Source: Callipepla californica brunnescens (lineage: Eukaryota > Chordata > Aves > Galliformes > Odontophoridae). Taken from it: 64,000 nt of DNA. The DNA lies in assembly GCA_023055505.1 (NCBI GenBank), contig JALIRH010000126.1, positions 434,001 to 498,000 on the forward strand, given 5' to 3'. A program made the position numbers and the translations under genes. The stretch's first letter is position 1, and each line of letters begins with the position of its first letter. Of the stretch, positions 37,801 through 48,235 are shown in pieces. The notes below the pieces were generated by a model, which was not told the DNA's origin, searched no databases, and saw only the letters and a list, made by a program, of their open reading frames with translations.

Positions 37801-40800
37801 GAGTCTACCACAGGACCTTTCCTTTCTATCAATCTTCATGATCCAAAAGTTAAAGCTGGAAGAGTTTCCAATAACTGTTTTCTTTCCTCTGTATGCTAAA
37901 TCCCAAATTTTTGAGGGAATGGAGCAGTGAGGTTCAGAAATTTCTTCTCCCCAGCTGTGCCCTTCTTTGGGTGGAGCAGGGCCTTCAAGCACTTCAGAAT
38001 GCACCAGAAGCAGACATCTGGGTGCATGAATTGAAGTCTCAACTGCATGCAGTCTTGTCTGTGTCTAGAGCTGCCCCCACCAAAGGCACCAAGTCATGAA
38101 CACAGGAGCTGCAGAAAAAGCCCTGCAGCTGCCCAGAGGGGTAGCAGCTGTTACCTGCAACCCAAGTACAGGTCTCAGCTTAGTGCACAGAGTTTGTGTG
38201 AGGCAAAGAACTGTAGAAAAAATATGTTATGCATAGACTTCACTGCATTTTGGTCAACATTTTTTCCTCACTATGGATATTTTAGAGTAAAACACAGACT
38301 GCATTCAGCAGCTGAACAAACCCAGTAGAGATCATATCAACATGGCATAGGGATACCTGGCTGATGAGTTTCTTCAGAGCAAGCAAACGCCCATGGATAG
38401 AGGCATCGTGTAAAGGAGACCAGTCTGAAATGAAGTCTGCATAAAGAGAAAGACAAGAAAATATCTAACAATTCCATGGACTGTTTGATCAGTGTATTTT
38501 ACTTCAACTTTGTGACCACAGTAATCCTCTCTTCTAATTTATTACTTGAACTGCCAAGCTTTTCTTGGAGCAAACACAGGGAGGGAGTGAAAAAACAGGA
38601 TGGGTTCACTCTGGGTGTGTTTTTAATTCATCCCATGTTAGTGCTGAGCAGCTGTGTTCCCATTCAGAGGACAAGAGAATGATTTACAGAACACCACCTT
38701 GTTCTGACTGAGCTTGTCTCTTGGTTTGAATCATTTCCAGTGCTTTTGTTTTCACAAGCTCATTACATTTTAACAATTAGCTCAAAAGGAGCATGCTTTG
38801 AAAAGGGTACAGCTGCTCAGTCATTCACCCCTGCTCAGAGATGGGCTCCAGTCAACAATATGTAACTAGAGACAGTACCAAAGTACAGGGAGACAAATTG
38901 TGTTACCTGTTGATTTTGTTTCTCAGTTTTCAGTCTAGTGTTAGCCTCTGCAGTGGTGCATTTTAAATAATAGCTGTATTCTCGGCAGAGTAGAAGCCAT
39001 AAAAGCAAACACAGAGGAAAGCTCAAAGAAAGGGTCTGCCTTAGATTTTAGTTTTCATGCTGTAACATTTAGTAGAGAAAAGAAATCACTCAGCTTTAGG
39101 TGAAGCAGACTTGGTGAAAAACACTATTTCCACAAAGGGATTATTTTTCTGTTTTGTTTTTAAGCAAGAGACATTATTTCACCCCTGTGTGATCTCTTGC
39201 TGCTCTGCCTTGCTGAGCCAATGCAAAAGAGCAAGAGCAAGAAAACTTACAAAGTGACAAGCTCCCTTTTTGCTGAAGCAAATGAGCTTCCACTGCAGTA
39301 TGGGAACACCTGACGTGACCCTCATATCTACTCGTGCCTTTGCACATGACCTCTCCATTTCTCCAAGGAACAGTGCAGGGTATGGGATACCCACTGAATG
39401 ATAATAAGGACACAAGCCCAGGTCATGAAAGGAGTAATTTTGCTTAAATATGTCATAAGGATAGTATTCCTACGACTGTGTTAAAAGCACTAATATTATA
39501 AGTGCCTAAAGTACCTGATATTTTAAGTGTATAAAACAAAAAGATTCATATTTGCTCTCATCAGGTCTTATGCAAAAGATTGACATAAGTTCACTCTGAC
39601 AGATGGTTCAGGAAGCAAAAAAAAGTTTGCATCAGAAGCAGAATTCTAACTCCTATTTTGAGGTAATCTTGATATTTCAAAACTGATGTTCAGAAAAATT
39701 CCACATGCCAAAAATAATTTCTGGAAATGAGTCAGCATACTTCTGGTTGAATGAAGGAGGGGTGGGAGGCAACCTTTATGATTAAATTTGGTAACAAACC
39801 TGTCAAGTCACGTAGAGCGCTTTTTTGAAAGATTTATTTGACAGGCAAAAACATTATTTGATGCCTTTTACAGGACATGCCTTTCCTCAATTTGCAGCTT
39901 AACATAGAACATCTTAACATCTGAGGAAGCACTTTACACTTCATTTCCATAGTTGCTACATCTGGTCTTTGTTTTACACAGTGAAACAAACTAATGCAGT
40001 ACTGAGGGCCATCCAAATATTAACAGAGGGGCTCTTGAGTATTACAAGTTTATGGCTCAAGACCACCAGAGAATTCTAATCCCTCTGGAAGCGATTTACC
40101 TCCTTTCGTATAAGTCATCTCAAAACTCAATGTCTGGTCTATGTTAACGGCCCCGGTACTCCTGGGAAGGAGAACAAGCATTTCCAGAGGGCATTTCACC
40201 CACCTTCTGCCTGCCTCCTTCTGAGTTCCATGGGCTGTGTACCACAACATGTACTTGCAGAATCATTCTTTGGCCTTAGCAAGTGGACAGCAATTTTCAG
40301 AAGCTATGGTTCTAGTCTCATAAGGATATGTCATCTGATAATGATAGCAAAACCATGGTACTGTTATTAAAGCACAGCATTAAATGATTAAAATGGTGCT
40401 TGATCACTCTTTGGTCAAACAAATTGTGTAGCATTTTGTATGAACTACAGCGCTGTTATATCAGTGTCACTGTTTTGGTTGCAATGAGGGAGGTGCATGG
40501 TCATGCTGCTATATCCACATGCAGCCCTTATCCAAATCAATGATTTCTTGAGAAGAAACAAGTTTCAATTAAGACTCCAAACCAGATCATAGTTATCTGT
40601 GGAATGGTCATTGACTTCTAATTTACTGTTGAGAATTTGTGAAATTAGAAGACTGACTAGAAAAAGAGGTAAAAGATAAGCGTCAGTGGAAAATAAAAGG
40701 GTATATGCAAAGATGACCTAGCCGTGTTGGGCATCCTGTACTAAGTGGGACTAGGTCCTTTATTCTGAATGGAAGCAGAGGCTCAAGGTAGCTTTAAGCT

Positions 40801-43107
40801 CATCTTGGGTACATTGTGAACAGAGGGTGAAAGGTTCTGCTGACTGTATGGCAAAGTATATACAATATCAGTAATATTAGTTATCACTATTATTGCCATA
40901 TACAGGCATCTGATTAAAGCCTAAATAAGTGCCAATGCTAACTAGCCTGAGACTTCTTAAATTCTCAAATAGTGACATTTGAGAAAGTCCTTAAAATACT
41001 TTGCCCACCAGAGCGGTCCATGGAGGAGAAAGGCCAGTGTACACAGTTGGCACAGTTACATTCACTGCATGTCCTGCCACAGCACAATGCAGATTTCTGC
41101 TTCCCAAAAATATGTACAATTGCTCTCTCATGGAGAAATGAGCCTGTTATTCCAAATTTGAAATTTGCCCGCACCTTGATCCACAAGCAGGCTCTGTCTG
41201 GCCTCATGACTTTCAGCATCCAAAACCCACTGGCTTTTTGTGGCATCGGGCCATCCAGCTCCCCTTTCACTGCTGAAAACTGCAGCCAACCCAGAGGTTA
41301 CGTGAAACCTCTGGGCATACTTGATTGCACTGCATCCATCTGGGCCTTTGAATGCTGGCAGGGCGGGTACAGTGGGAGCATTATACCAGTAACTGCACGA
41401 ACTACCAAGCTCTGGCTGCTGCCTGTGGATGTGCTTGCAGCACGTTTCTAGAAGAGCATTCATTTTGTGGTGATGGCTGAAAGCATCTTTTTCCAGCCTG
41501 TGATCACAAGGAGAGTGTCACACCCTCAGTGCTTGTCCCTACACTCAGTGCAGCTCACAAGGGGCTCTGAAATCCTTGCAGCTGAGGCACGTTCTTTTGA
41601 ATACATATTTACATAAACATAAACCTATGGCATTATGTATCACAATACTGTGAATGGTATTTTTCATATCTAAATGTTTTCACATAACACCTGTGATATA
41701 TGTGGCCAAATACATTCCTGTTGCAAGCCACCAGCAGAGCTTATTGACTCTGCCAAGAGCCAGACAAGTGCAAGAGGAACATACTGAGCTCCAGCACCCA
41801 ACAGACCAACCCACCTACGTGCAGCAGGGCTGCCTGTAGCCAACCTCCCAGACCCCATTATGGCAGAGCTCATCACCCATGTGAAATAGGTTTGGTTCAC
41901 GCCATGACATCGATGTCCCTTCCCTCCCACCCTAGCCTCAGTGCCTGCATATACATGTACACACATGAGGAGCAGCAGACAACACAGCCAACATATTGTT
42001 CATCTTTATGCTGTAGTTTGACTCTGCTTATTTCTCAGTGTCCTATTTTTCTATTTGGTAAGAATAGAAGTGTTCTCAATAGCCCAGGAAAAGAGGAAGG
42101 ACACTGATGTCATATTATCTTAATTTTCCTCTATAATCCCACTTCACTGACCATGAACTGAAGGAACAATGTCTCTGAAAATGGAAGAGGTGGGGGTTGG
42201 GCATGGAATATAACCAGCTAAGCTGCTATGTGAAGATAAATTCTTTGTCCTTGGTTGATCACTATGTCATATTTTCAATGGCTCTGGGCCAGTCAACAGA
42301 GCAGCAATCAGAGTGAGGCCATTTATTTGAATGACTTTGTCACTGCCCACAACAGCATTGGTCACAGCTGATCATAGTGCTCTAGCCATTGTGGAAGAAC
42401 CTGCATGGGCGAGTGACTGGGCATGGGCAAAGGCACTTGGGCTTGCTGAGTGGAAAAAATAAGAAAGTTAAGATGAAGAAAAAGAAAAGTAAAGAGACAA
42501 TAATAATAATTAAAAGTAAAGGCAGATAAAAAATAATAAAATAAAATAACATATAACAAAAGAGAGAAATGAAAAGCAGATAAAAAACAGAGGAAGCAAA
42601 GGGGGGAAGGAAGGAGGAAGGAAAGGAAAAAAGGAAGGAAAGAGAAAGAAAAGAGGAACTGAGCCAGCACTAAGCTGGCACCAGTCTAAGTTCAACAAGC
42701 CATACTGCAGTCTCTTTTTCAGTTTGCTGTAGTTCAATTACTGCATTTGTTTCTGCTTGCATGAACTACACTACAGAACCTGACACTTTTCAGTGATGCA
42801 CCAGGGAAAAAAAAAAAAGAAAGAAAAAAAAAACCAGAAATCAGTATCGAGTATGAATAGCTTATTAAAATCCCTTCTGAAGTGCAAGAGCATGGGGTCG
42901 TGGCTGCAGATCTGCACTGAAGTGTAACTTCAACAGAAGCATGCCTTTGCAGCCTGATCCTGCCCGCCCCTGCTGCCGGCAGACGTGAGGGCAAAGGCAG
43001 GAGCCTTACTCACCCCTCATCAGCACCTCTGATGAAGACGTTGCAGGCACCTGGCCTCCTGCTCCTTGCGGCTTGCTGCCGTTTTGATTCATTCCCTCCT
43101 CATCCAT
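31739..43107 (-). CDS. ASB9: ASB9, ankyrin repeat and SOCS box protein 9 (complete, 7 coding exons)
   Basis: Spliced CDS (minus strand): 43107-43014, 38424-38357, 37262-37155, 36897-36747, 36187-36053, 34742-34551, 31863-31739. Lengths are 94, 68, 108, 151, 135, 192 and 125 nt, together 873 nt, giving 290 aa plus stop; human ASB9 is 294 aa. All introns are GT-AG and phases match (1,0,0,1,1,1). Residues about 32-240 form ankyrin repeats with SPLH, TPLF, SPIH and TPLY signatures; residues about 252-290 form the SOCS box, with BC box SLMQLCRLCI and a Cul5-type LPEEL. From family knowledge, ASB9 is the substrate receptor of an Elongin B/C-Cullin5-Rbx2 ubiquitin ligase and binds brain-type and mitochondrial creatine kinases. 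Identity rests on close similarity to mammalian ASB9 along the whole length and on its position beside ASB11. The start ATG lies in a CpG-rich region and is followed by an N-terminus resembling the human one (NGSKPQG versus DGSKPAG). Confidence 0.95.
31864..34550 (-). other. ASB9 intron 6
   Basis: GT-AG intron of 2.7 kb. Contains an AT-rich inverted repeat (32326-32368), a CR1 tail fragment (about 32560-32645) and a short degenerate GAGCTATG-type tandem repeat (about 33018-33075). Confidence 0.85.
32560..32645 (-). mobile_element. CR1 LINE, 3'-tail fragment
   Basis: The plus strand reads ATCATAGAACCACAGAATGG, then TTGGTTGGAAGGGACCTTAC, and CCCCTGCCATGGACAG, the reverse of the CR1 3' end. Confidence 0.85.
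34551..34742 (-). CDS. ASB9: ASB9 coding exon 6 (ankyrin repeat 6 and linker)
   Basis: Encodes ANVNSGKGLESPLHAAARSC, the LLIDFGAD core and the linker KRPMELVPPGSPLGQLFLQKE leading to the SOCS box. Human ASB9 has SPLHAVARTA and KRPVELVPPESPLAQLFLERE. Acceptor TATATTCAG, donor GAAG|GTGTCT, phase 1 at both ends. Length 192 nt, identical to the ASB11 counterpart. Confidence 0.96.
36053..36187 (-). CDS. ASB9: ASB9 coding exon 5 (ankyrin repeats 4-5)
   Basis: Encodes GHVQCVELLTSHGVNIDHNV followed by THLGTPLYVACENQQ and RKLLESG, spanning the end of the fourth repeat and the fifth. The TPLY motif is intact. The acceptor is poor in pyrimidines (CCTTTTAAG|GTCATG), but phase (1/1), length (135 nt, as in ASB11) and homology make it secure. 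Donor TCAG|GTAAAA. Confidence 0.94.
36747..36897 (-). CDS. ASB9: ASB9 coding exon 4 (ankyrin repeats 3-4)
   Basis: Encodes VNGVTVDWHTPLFSACVSGS, continues through LLLQHGAN, and ends at SPIHEAAKRG. These are the third repeat and the start of the fourth. Human ASB9 reads VNGVTADWHTPLFNACVSGS, nearly identical. The acceptor is TTCTTCCCCAG and the donor AGAG|GTAACC, phase 1. The 151-nt length is shared with ASB11. Confidence 0.96.
36918..37093 (+). mobile_element. CR1 LINE 3' end inside ASB9 intron 3
   Basis: Reads ACACTGGAACAGGTTGCCTG, GTTGTGGATGTTCCATCACT, GAGGTGTTCAAGGCCAGGCT, then GATGATCTTTAAGGTCCCTT and CCAACCCAAACCACTCTGTG. This is a forward CR1 3' end, antisense to ASB9, and takes up most of the 257-bp intron between coding exons 3 and 4. 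Confidence 0.92.
37155..37262 (-). CDS. ASB9: ASB9 coding exon 3 (second ankyrin repeat)
   Basis: A phase-0 exon of 36 codons, beginning GNDVNLITADHVSPLHEACL and ending KHGAK. This is the second ankyrin repeat and carries the SPLHEACLGGH motif shared with ASB11. Acceptor CATCAG; donor AAG|GTAAGC. Its length equals that of the corresponding ASB11 exon (62528-62635). Confidence 0.95.
38357..38424 (-). CDS. ASB9: ASB9 coding exon 2 (first ankyrin repeat)
   Basis: Encodes DWSPLHDASIHGRLLALKK followed by LISQ, the first ankyrin repeat (human DWSPMHEAAIHGHQLSLRN). The acceptor is TTTCATTTCAG and the donor CAG|GTATCC. The exon is too short to stand out as an open frame and was found by homology and phase. 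It lies 4.6 kb from exon 1 and 1.1 kb from exon 3. Confidence 0.93.
38425..43013 (-). other. ASB9 intron 1
   Basis: GT-AG intron of 4.6 kb. Overlapping frames of 100-160 codons occur on both strands at 40965-41463 without recognisable homology. A 26-bp perfect hairpin lies at 41290-41315 and purine-rich simple sequence at about 42465-42656 and 42808-42832. Confidence 0.8.
42590..42656. repeat. Polypurine (GGAA/GAAA)n simple repeat
   Basis: Near-uninterrupted A/G tract such as GGAAGGAAGGAGGAAGGAAA, inside ASB9 intron 1 about 360 bp from the exon 1 donor. Confidence 0.85.
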
Positions 43108-43830
43108 CTCAGCCCCGGCTGTCCAGTTTCTTGTTTTCTCACTTCACGGTCCTCTAAGGAGTTCAAATTCCGCCGTTCACGGCGAGCCCCATCGTGCAGG
43201 AGGGACCTGCCGAGCAGATGAGTGGAGCAGAACCGGCCGCACGCTGGGACCCGGTGCTGCACCGCTTTGTGCAGAAACTTAAGTACCTGGGCTGGGAGTT
43301 AGGGAAACACCTCCCTGGCCGTGCTGGTAAGCAGCCAGTGATCAGTCAGACCACACCGCACGAAGCGAGAGATGTGCCTGATGTCATATCCTCCCCAACC
43401 CCGCGCCCAATCGGGGAGCCGGCCGGCTGTTTTTATCAGGAAGGAAATTCTTGGTTTGCCAAAAAAACAAGAGAGAAAGAGCCAGTTCAACGAGTTGAGC
43501 AAACTCTGCCTGAGGGGGATTTGCAAAGAAAAGCCAGGGAGACAACGGTGCGATCCGCACCACTCCCAGGCGAGCGGTATGCAGGCACTGTGCTGTGCTC
43601 TGTCCTCTACCAGCACTGCCCTGGGTGAGCCCACCGCCCCGTCCGAGCGGCCGGGACCCCAGCAAGGACTGAGCACTGAATTCCTGCCACGCGGTGGGGG
43701 TCACTTATTGGAACCACATGTTCACCGAGCCGCTCTCTCCGCTGGAAGCTCCTTATTGTCTCCATGGCATGGGAAGCACAGTGCTGGGTGGGCTGGTTTC
43801 CTTCTCCCCGGTTCAAACAGTTTCCCTGGC
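42955..43830. promoter_or_regulatory. CpG-rich region over ASB9 exon 1 (likely promoter)
   Basis: This stretch is clearly richer in G+C and CpG than the surrounding AT-rich DNA, for example in 43165-43275 and 43395-43420. It covers the ASB9 start codon and about 700 bp upstream of it on the minus strand. A CCAAT motif on the plus strand at about 43408 lies beside a GC-rich GCGCCC. No convincing TATA box was placed, and the transcription start cannot be read from sequence. Promoter function is inferred from position and composition. Confidence 0.6.
43014..43107 (-). CDS. ASB9: ASB9 coding exon 1 (start codon, N-terminal tail)
   Basis: Encodes residues 1-31, a polar Gly/Ser/Gln-rich tail beginning MDEEGMNQNGSKPQG and preceding the first ankyrin repeat. 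The start is ATG at 43107-43105 in the context GAG-ATG-G; a second in-frame Met lies at residue 6. The exon ends in phase 1 with donor G|GTGAGT, a near-perfect splice donor. The split codon G|AC joins exon 2 as Asp, as in the human DWSP motif. The tail is poorly conserved in the family, so this start is inferred from frame, the splice donor and partial similarity. Confidence 0.85.
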
Positions 43831-44202
43831 ACAGTCGTATAAGGGGGGTTTCACATCTGATCACCGTCCTTTTATTTTAAATCAATGTCTTGGTCTAAAA
43901 CCAGAATCACAAAACTACCCGAGAACAAATTGACAACTGATTTTCTAGAGGACCTCCATTTCATTTCCCTGGGTCTGTGTGCATAAATCCTGATCTCGTG
44001 GATCATCTCTATTTGCACAGGTTTTCTTGGCCAGATGAGTACAATTTACAAGTGCAAATTCCTTTTACCATCACAGAGTATATATACACTTGAGAATAGG
44101 TGAAAATAGGCAGAATTTCCACATGAAAATCTCACTCATGTTGATAAAATTTGTCTAGGAGAGCAGAGTTTGTGTGTGTGTACCTGAAAGTTCAAATTGC
44201 CA

Positions 44203-44478
44203 GTGATAGGACAAGGGGGGACAATTGTAATTTAAATGAGGGGAGACTAGGTTCAATGCTAGGCAGAAATTCTTTACTCGGAGCGTTGTGAGGCTCTGGT
44301 AGAGCTGCCCAGAGAAGCTGTGGAGCCCCATCCCTGGAGGTACTCAAGGCCAGGTTGGATGGGGCCCTGGGCAGCCTGAGCTGGTGGGGGCAGCCCTGTC
44401 CATGGCAGGGGTTGGGGTTGGGTGGGCTTTGAGGTCCCTTCCTTCCAACCCAAAACATTCCGTGATACTTTGATAATC
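44203..44478 (+). mobile_element. CR1 LINE, 3' end
   Basis: A forward CR1 tail: GAGGGGAGACTAGGTTCAAT, GAGCTGCCCAGAGAAGCTGT, CCATCCCTGGAGGTACTCAA, GGGGCCCTGGGCAGCCTGAG, ending near CCAACCCAAAACATTCCGTG. Its G-rich segment at 44408-44426 forms a G-quadruplex motif. Confidence 0.92.
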
Positions 44479-44572
44479 CAAATTCTAACTGGTCTAATCC
44501 CAAGGAACAGGGTTTCATTCCTAGCACATGCAAGAGATTTGGAATAATTTTGAGGTTTTTCCTTCTACCTTA

Positions 44573-44628
44573 AAAAACAAAACAAAACAAAACAAAAACA
44601 AACAAACAAACAAAAACAACAACAAAAG
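44573..44628. repeat. (AAAAC)n/(AAAC)n simple repeat
   Basis: Four AAAAC-type units followed by AAAC and AAC units. Confidence 0.9.
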
Positions 44629-47600
44629 AAGAAAACACTGAAAGCATTTATATTTGAAGACATGAACAGCATGAGCATCAACAACAAGCCCTGCCAGTGG
44701 GGAGCCTGAGAAGGCAATCTGTGCACATGCTGGTTCACAACTGCCAATGAAATATAGAAGGAGAAGTCTGCCTCTTCTAGGCCTGACCCTTCTCAATGCT
44801 CTCCTGGCTTCTGAGTCTGGCCCCACTGGCTAGTAAATGAAGAACCACAATCTGTGATCTTTAAATTCAACACTATTAAAGAGCCTCCAAGACAGAAATA
44901 TTTTAGTCCCCAGTAATAAATGGACAGGGAAACTTGGGACATTTGGTCCTCTGATCTGCTGAGCTATAAGGTAATCATTTGTCTAATATGGTATTAGTTA
45001 CAACTATTTAGTCACGATTTGTTATATTAATCCCTGCCTTGAAGGAGGAGCTGCAGCCTGCTTATTCTTGAAGCTGATGGGGCCCCAGATAGCACCGAGC
45101 AGGGCTGATGAGCCTGTAACACTCCCCATGGTTACAGGAAGCCTCTGTCTGTTTCTCCCTCCATCATCATTTATGAAAGAGGCTTCTGAGGTCCCCACAG
45201 CAGACTGGTAGCCCAGAGACATGTGCTTTACTAGTCTGTTGGCGTCCTGATACGTGTGTATTGATATCTCATTTTGTAGATAGATGTAGGTCTCATAAAA
45301 TAAGTTTCTAGTTTGATCATGATTGTCTTCTGGGCAAAGACACTGCAGAATCCAGCTACAATGCATATTCCTCAGAAAAGGGGTTTCCTTCAGGGCTACA
45401 GGACTACGCGCTGACATATCACCTTGTGGGCAAGATTTCTCCTTAGAGAATCTTAGTATATTCCCACACAACCAGACTCCTGTTCCCTGGGCTGTCCTGA
45501 AGCCTTTGCTTAGACAGAGTAATGCATCTCCTTGTCTTTGTTCCAGCCTGGAGATATCTTACATTACAAAGCACTGCTTGCTACAGAGCTTGATGTCCTC
45601 TGAGCCCTGCTTGACCCCACCACAATTACTGTCTTGTGCATCAGTCTTAGTGGGGTTAGGGCAGTGCAAGGAGAGTCCAGCAAAAGACCATAAATATTCT
45701 TCATTATGTTCATGAAAGTGCAGATTCCTTGTTCTGTGTGGTTTCTCCCCACTGGCTCTCTCCAGTGCATGCATGCCTCAAATAATTCGTGTGTGGCCAG
45801 ATCTCAACTGTAGAGATTTTCTGTGTAACATACATTAACAAGTTTGGTACTTCTTACAGTTATGAAGAGTCTATCTTTAAATTCTGGCACTTCAGTCTGT
45901 AGTAGAGTCAGAATGACTAAAAGGCTGAATTGACAACATAGAAAACAGAGTGAAAGACAAAGAATCTCTGCTTCTCTTCACAGTTGCATTGCAAAACTGT
46001 GTTCTTTTCTCTTTGTTGCAGTGTTCCCCTCTACTATGTGGTCAGCCAGGAAATCAGCATGCAAGGTCCATGAAAATAAATAGGATGCATTACTTTTGGA
46101 GAAACCTGCATAAAATACCCCTAAATTACAGGGGTTTCTATAGGGTCTAGAGACTCTTGCTGGGAACCAAGGCCATGTAAGAAAGCTTTGACAAGTTTAA
46201 CTACCTCTATTTCAAATCTTTTTTAGATGTAAGCATAAAATTCTCCAACAACAAAGAAACATGTTTTTATATCAACCTGAATCTCATGATAAACAGTACA
46301 CAACTTCAAATACAGACCTGAAACAGCCTGCACAACACTGAGCTTTTCGTCATTACAACGCTATTTTCCATTTAAATAGCTCTACAGCTCCAAGTTCTAC
46401 ATAAAAAGCTAGCTACAGAAATCTCTGCATCGTAATTCAAATGCAACGTTCCTGCATGGATAGAAGTGCATAGTAAAGCTGAGCATATGACACTCAGTAT
46501 TACTTTTTATGTTCACAGAGTATCTTGTAAACTGGGTCTTTTTTTTCTTCTCCTTCAAATATGCAAATTGCTAACAGCAAGTCATTCAAGTGTTCTACTA
46601 TCTTTATTTCTTCTCCCACTTGTTAATCAGTTTTTAAATTTTGCACATTAATCATCGCAGAAAAGACTTTATTATTATTTACTATTTTGGGCATGTACTG
46701 TGAGTTTTTTGTATCATTAAAGCCAATATTTGCTACAGCAATGAAGATGCACTGCTGGTAGATCTATCTTGGCATGCAAATTCAGCGTTGGTTTCTGAAG
46801 AAACAAATCATAGAAATACAAAAGATATTTGGAAAGCAAAGTATTTGTTCAATTTATCTTCAGAGTCCAAGTCAGATATCCTAGTTTTGCTTTAGAGTTA
46901 ATGAAGATAAATATGTATTATAACATCATGATTCATCTGACCTAATTTAGATCTCTGCTTTGAAAGGACATGAACTGAGTCTTGAGAATCAGCTTTCACT
47001 GACTCTGAACAAGAAGCTGAGGTGCGTACATGTGATTACCCAAAACCCACTTTAGGAGCATGGTTGAATTCATAGCCAATGGCAGTCCAGAGTTCAGCAA
47101 TGACTGAGCCACCAAACCTTGCCTATAGGGTACCTACACTTCAGAGGGAAGAGTTCTGATCCTTTCTGGGCAGTTGTGGCTGCAGAGGCCCAATCTGTTC
47201 CTGCCTGCCTCATTCTCCACTTTCAGTGTAGGTTATCCATGCCCTTACAATGGATGGGAGACCTGACATCAAACTGAGGCCTCAGTTGTTCTGCATATAG
47301 TCCATTATATTAGCTCAAAACCCAATAAAAGCTGTTTTATATTCCAGCCTGTAAACTTGAGTTCAGAGACAATAGCGTACGTTGCATTCTGCTGCCTCTC
47401 CTTCAAGGCATTAATTTCCAGCTAGTGAGCAAGGGAAACATCTGTGACAGTCATGTTTTAAATCACAGTAGTTAAATTTGTCCTTAGGGGTACTAAACCA
47501 CCAGTGCCATTTCCAGTGGCACCTGAGTTTTCTTTGCAAACCTGCTGTAAAATCTCCAAGTGGGCACAGGATGAAGAGATTCTCCTTTGATGAAATTCAT

Positions 47601-48198
47601 AATATCGAGTTCTTGTATCCCTCCTTTTCTTTCCTCTTCCAGGGGCTTCCCTTTTTTTCACATTTGTTCTGAGCATGTCAAGTTTTCATGTTTCCTTCCT
47701 CTCACCCTCACAGAAACTTCCCTTGGCAAGCATCCCACCATCCTGGCTGGGGACCGACCACACAGACTTCTGCAAGCAATTTTTCTATTAGGCAGGCTGG
47801 TAGTTTTACTTAACAAGAAAGTCACACAAATTCCCATCTAAATCAAAGCCAACAAACCCAGAAAGAAGCAACAAATACGCCTTGGTATCACGAGCACCTG
47901 GATTTGTGTTTTAATTCATCACAGATGTTTGGAAGCACCACAATATCCCAAAGAGGACAAACTTAATATGAGTTTGTTGTATCTTCTTTGTGGCAAGGAG
48001 GGGATTAGAGCATCTTCCCCACAGAGAGACAAGCAGTAACACTTCATTTTTCACCATCTGGTGCCAAACATCTCTCAGTGAACACCTACATAAGTTTTTG
48101 TACTTTTGTACTGCAAAATAAATCTTGGCACTGCTTTCTGAACTGGCTTTAAAATGAGCGCACTACAAACCACGCAAAAAGAATCCAAACCCTGAAAG

Positions 48199-48235
48199 TT
48201 TTTTCTTTTTGTTTTGTTTTGTTTTTTTTTTTTTT
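48199..48235. repeat. T-rich (TTTTG)n and poly-T repeat
   Basis: TTTTC/TTTTG units followed by about 14 T. Confidence 0.85.

Noticed and set aside
40965..41463. Overlapping frames of 101-159 codons on both strands
   Set aside because: No recognised domain, inside an ASB9 intron, and open on both strands at once, which points to composition and not coding.
43299..43704. Minus-strand frames upstream of ASB9 as extra N-terminal coding sequence
   Set aside because: Neither resembles the ASB9 N-terminus, and the 43107 ATG already gives a protein of the expected length; GC-rich DNA yields such frames by chance.
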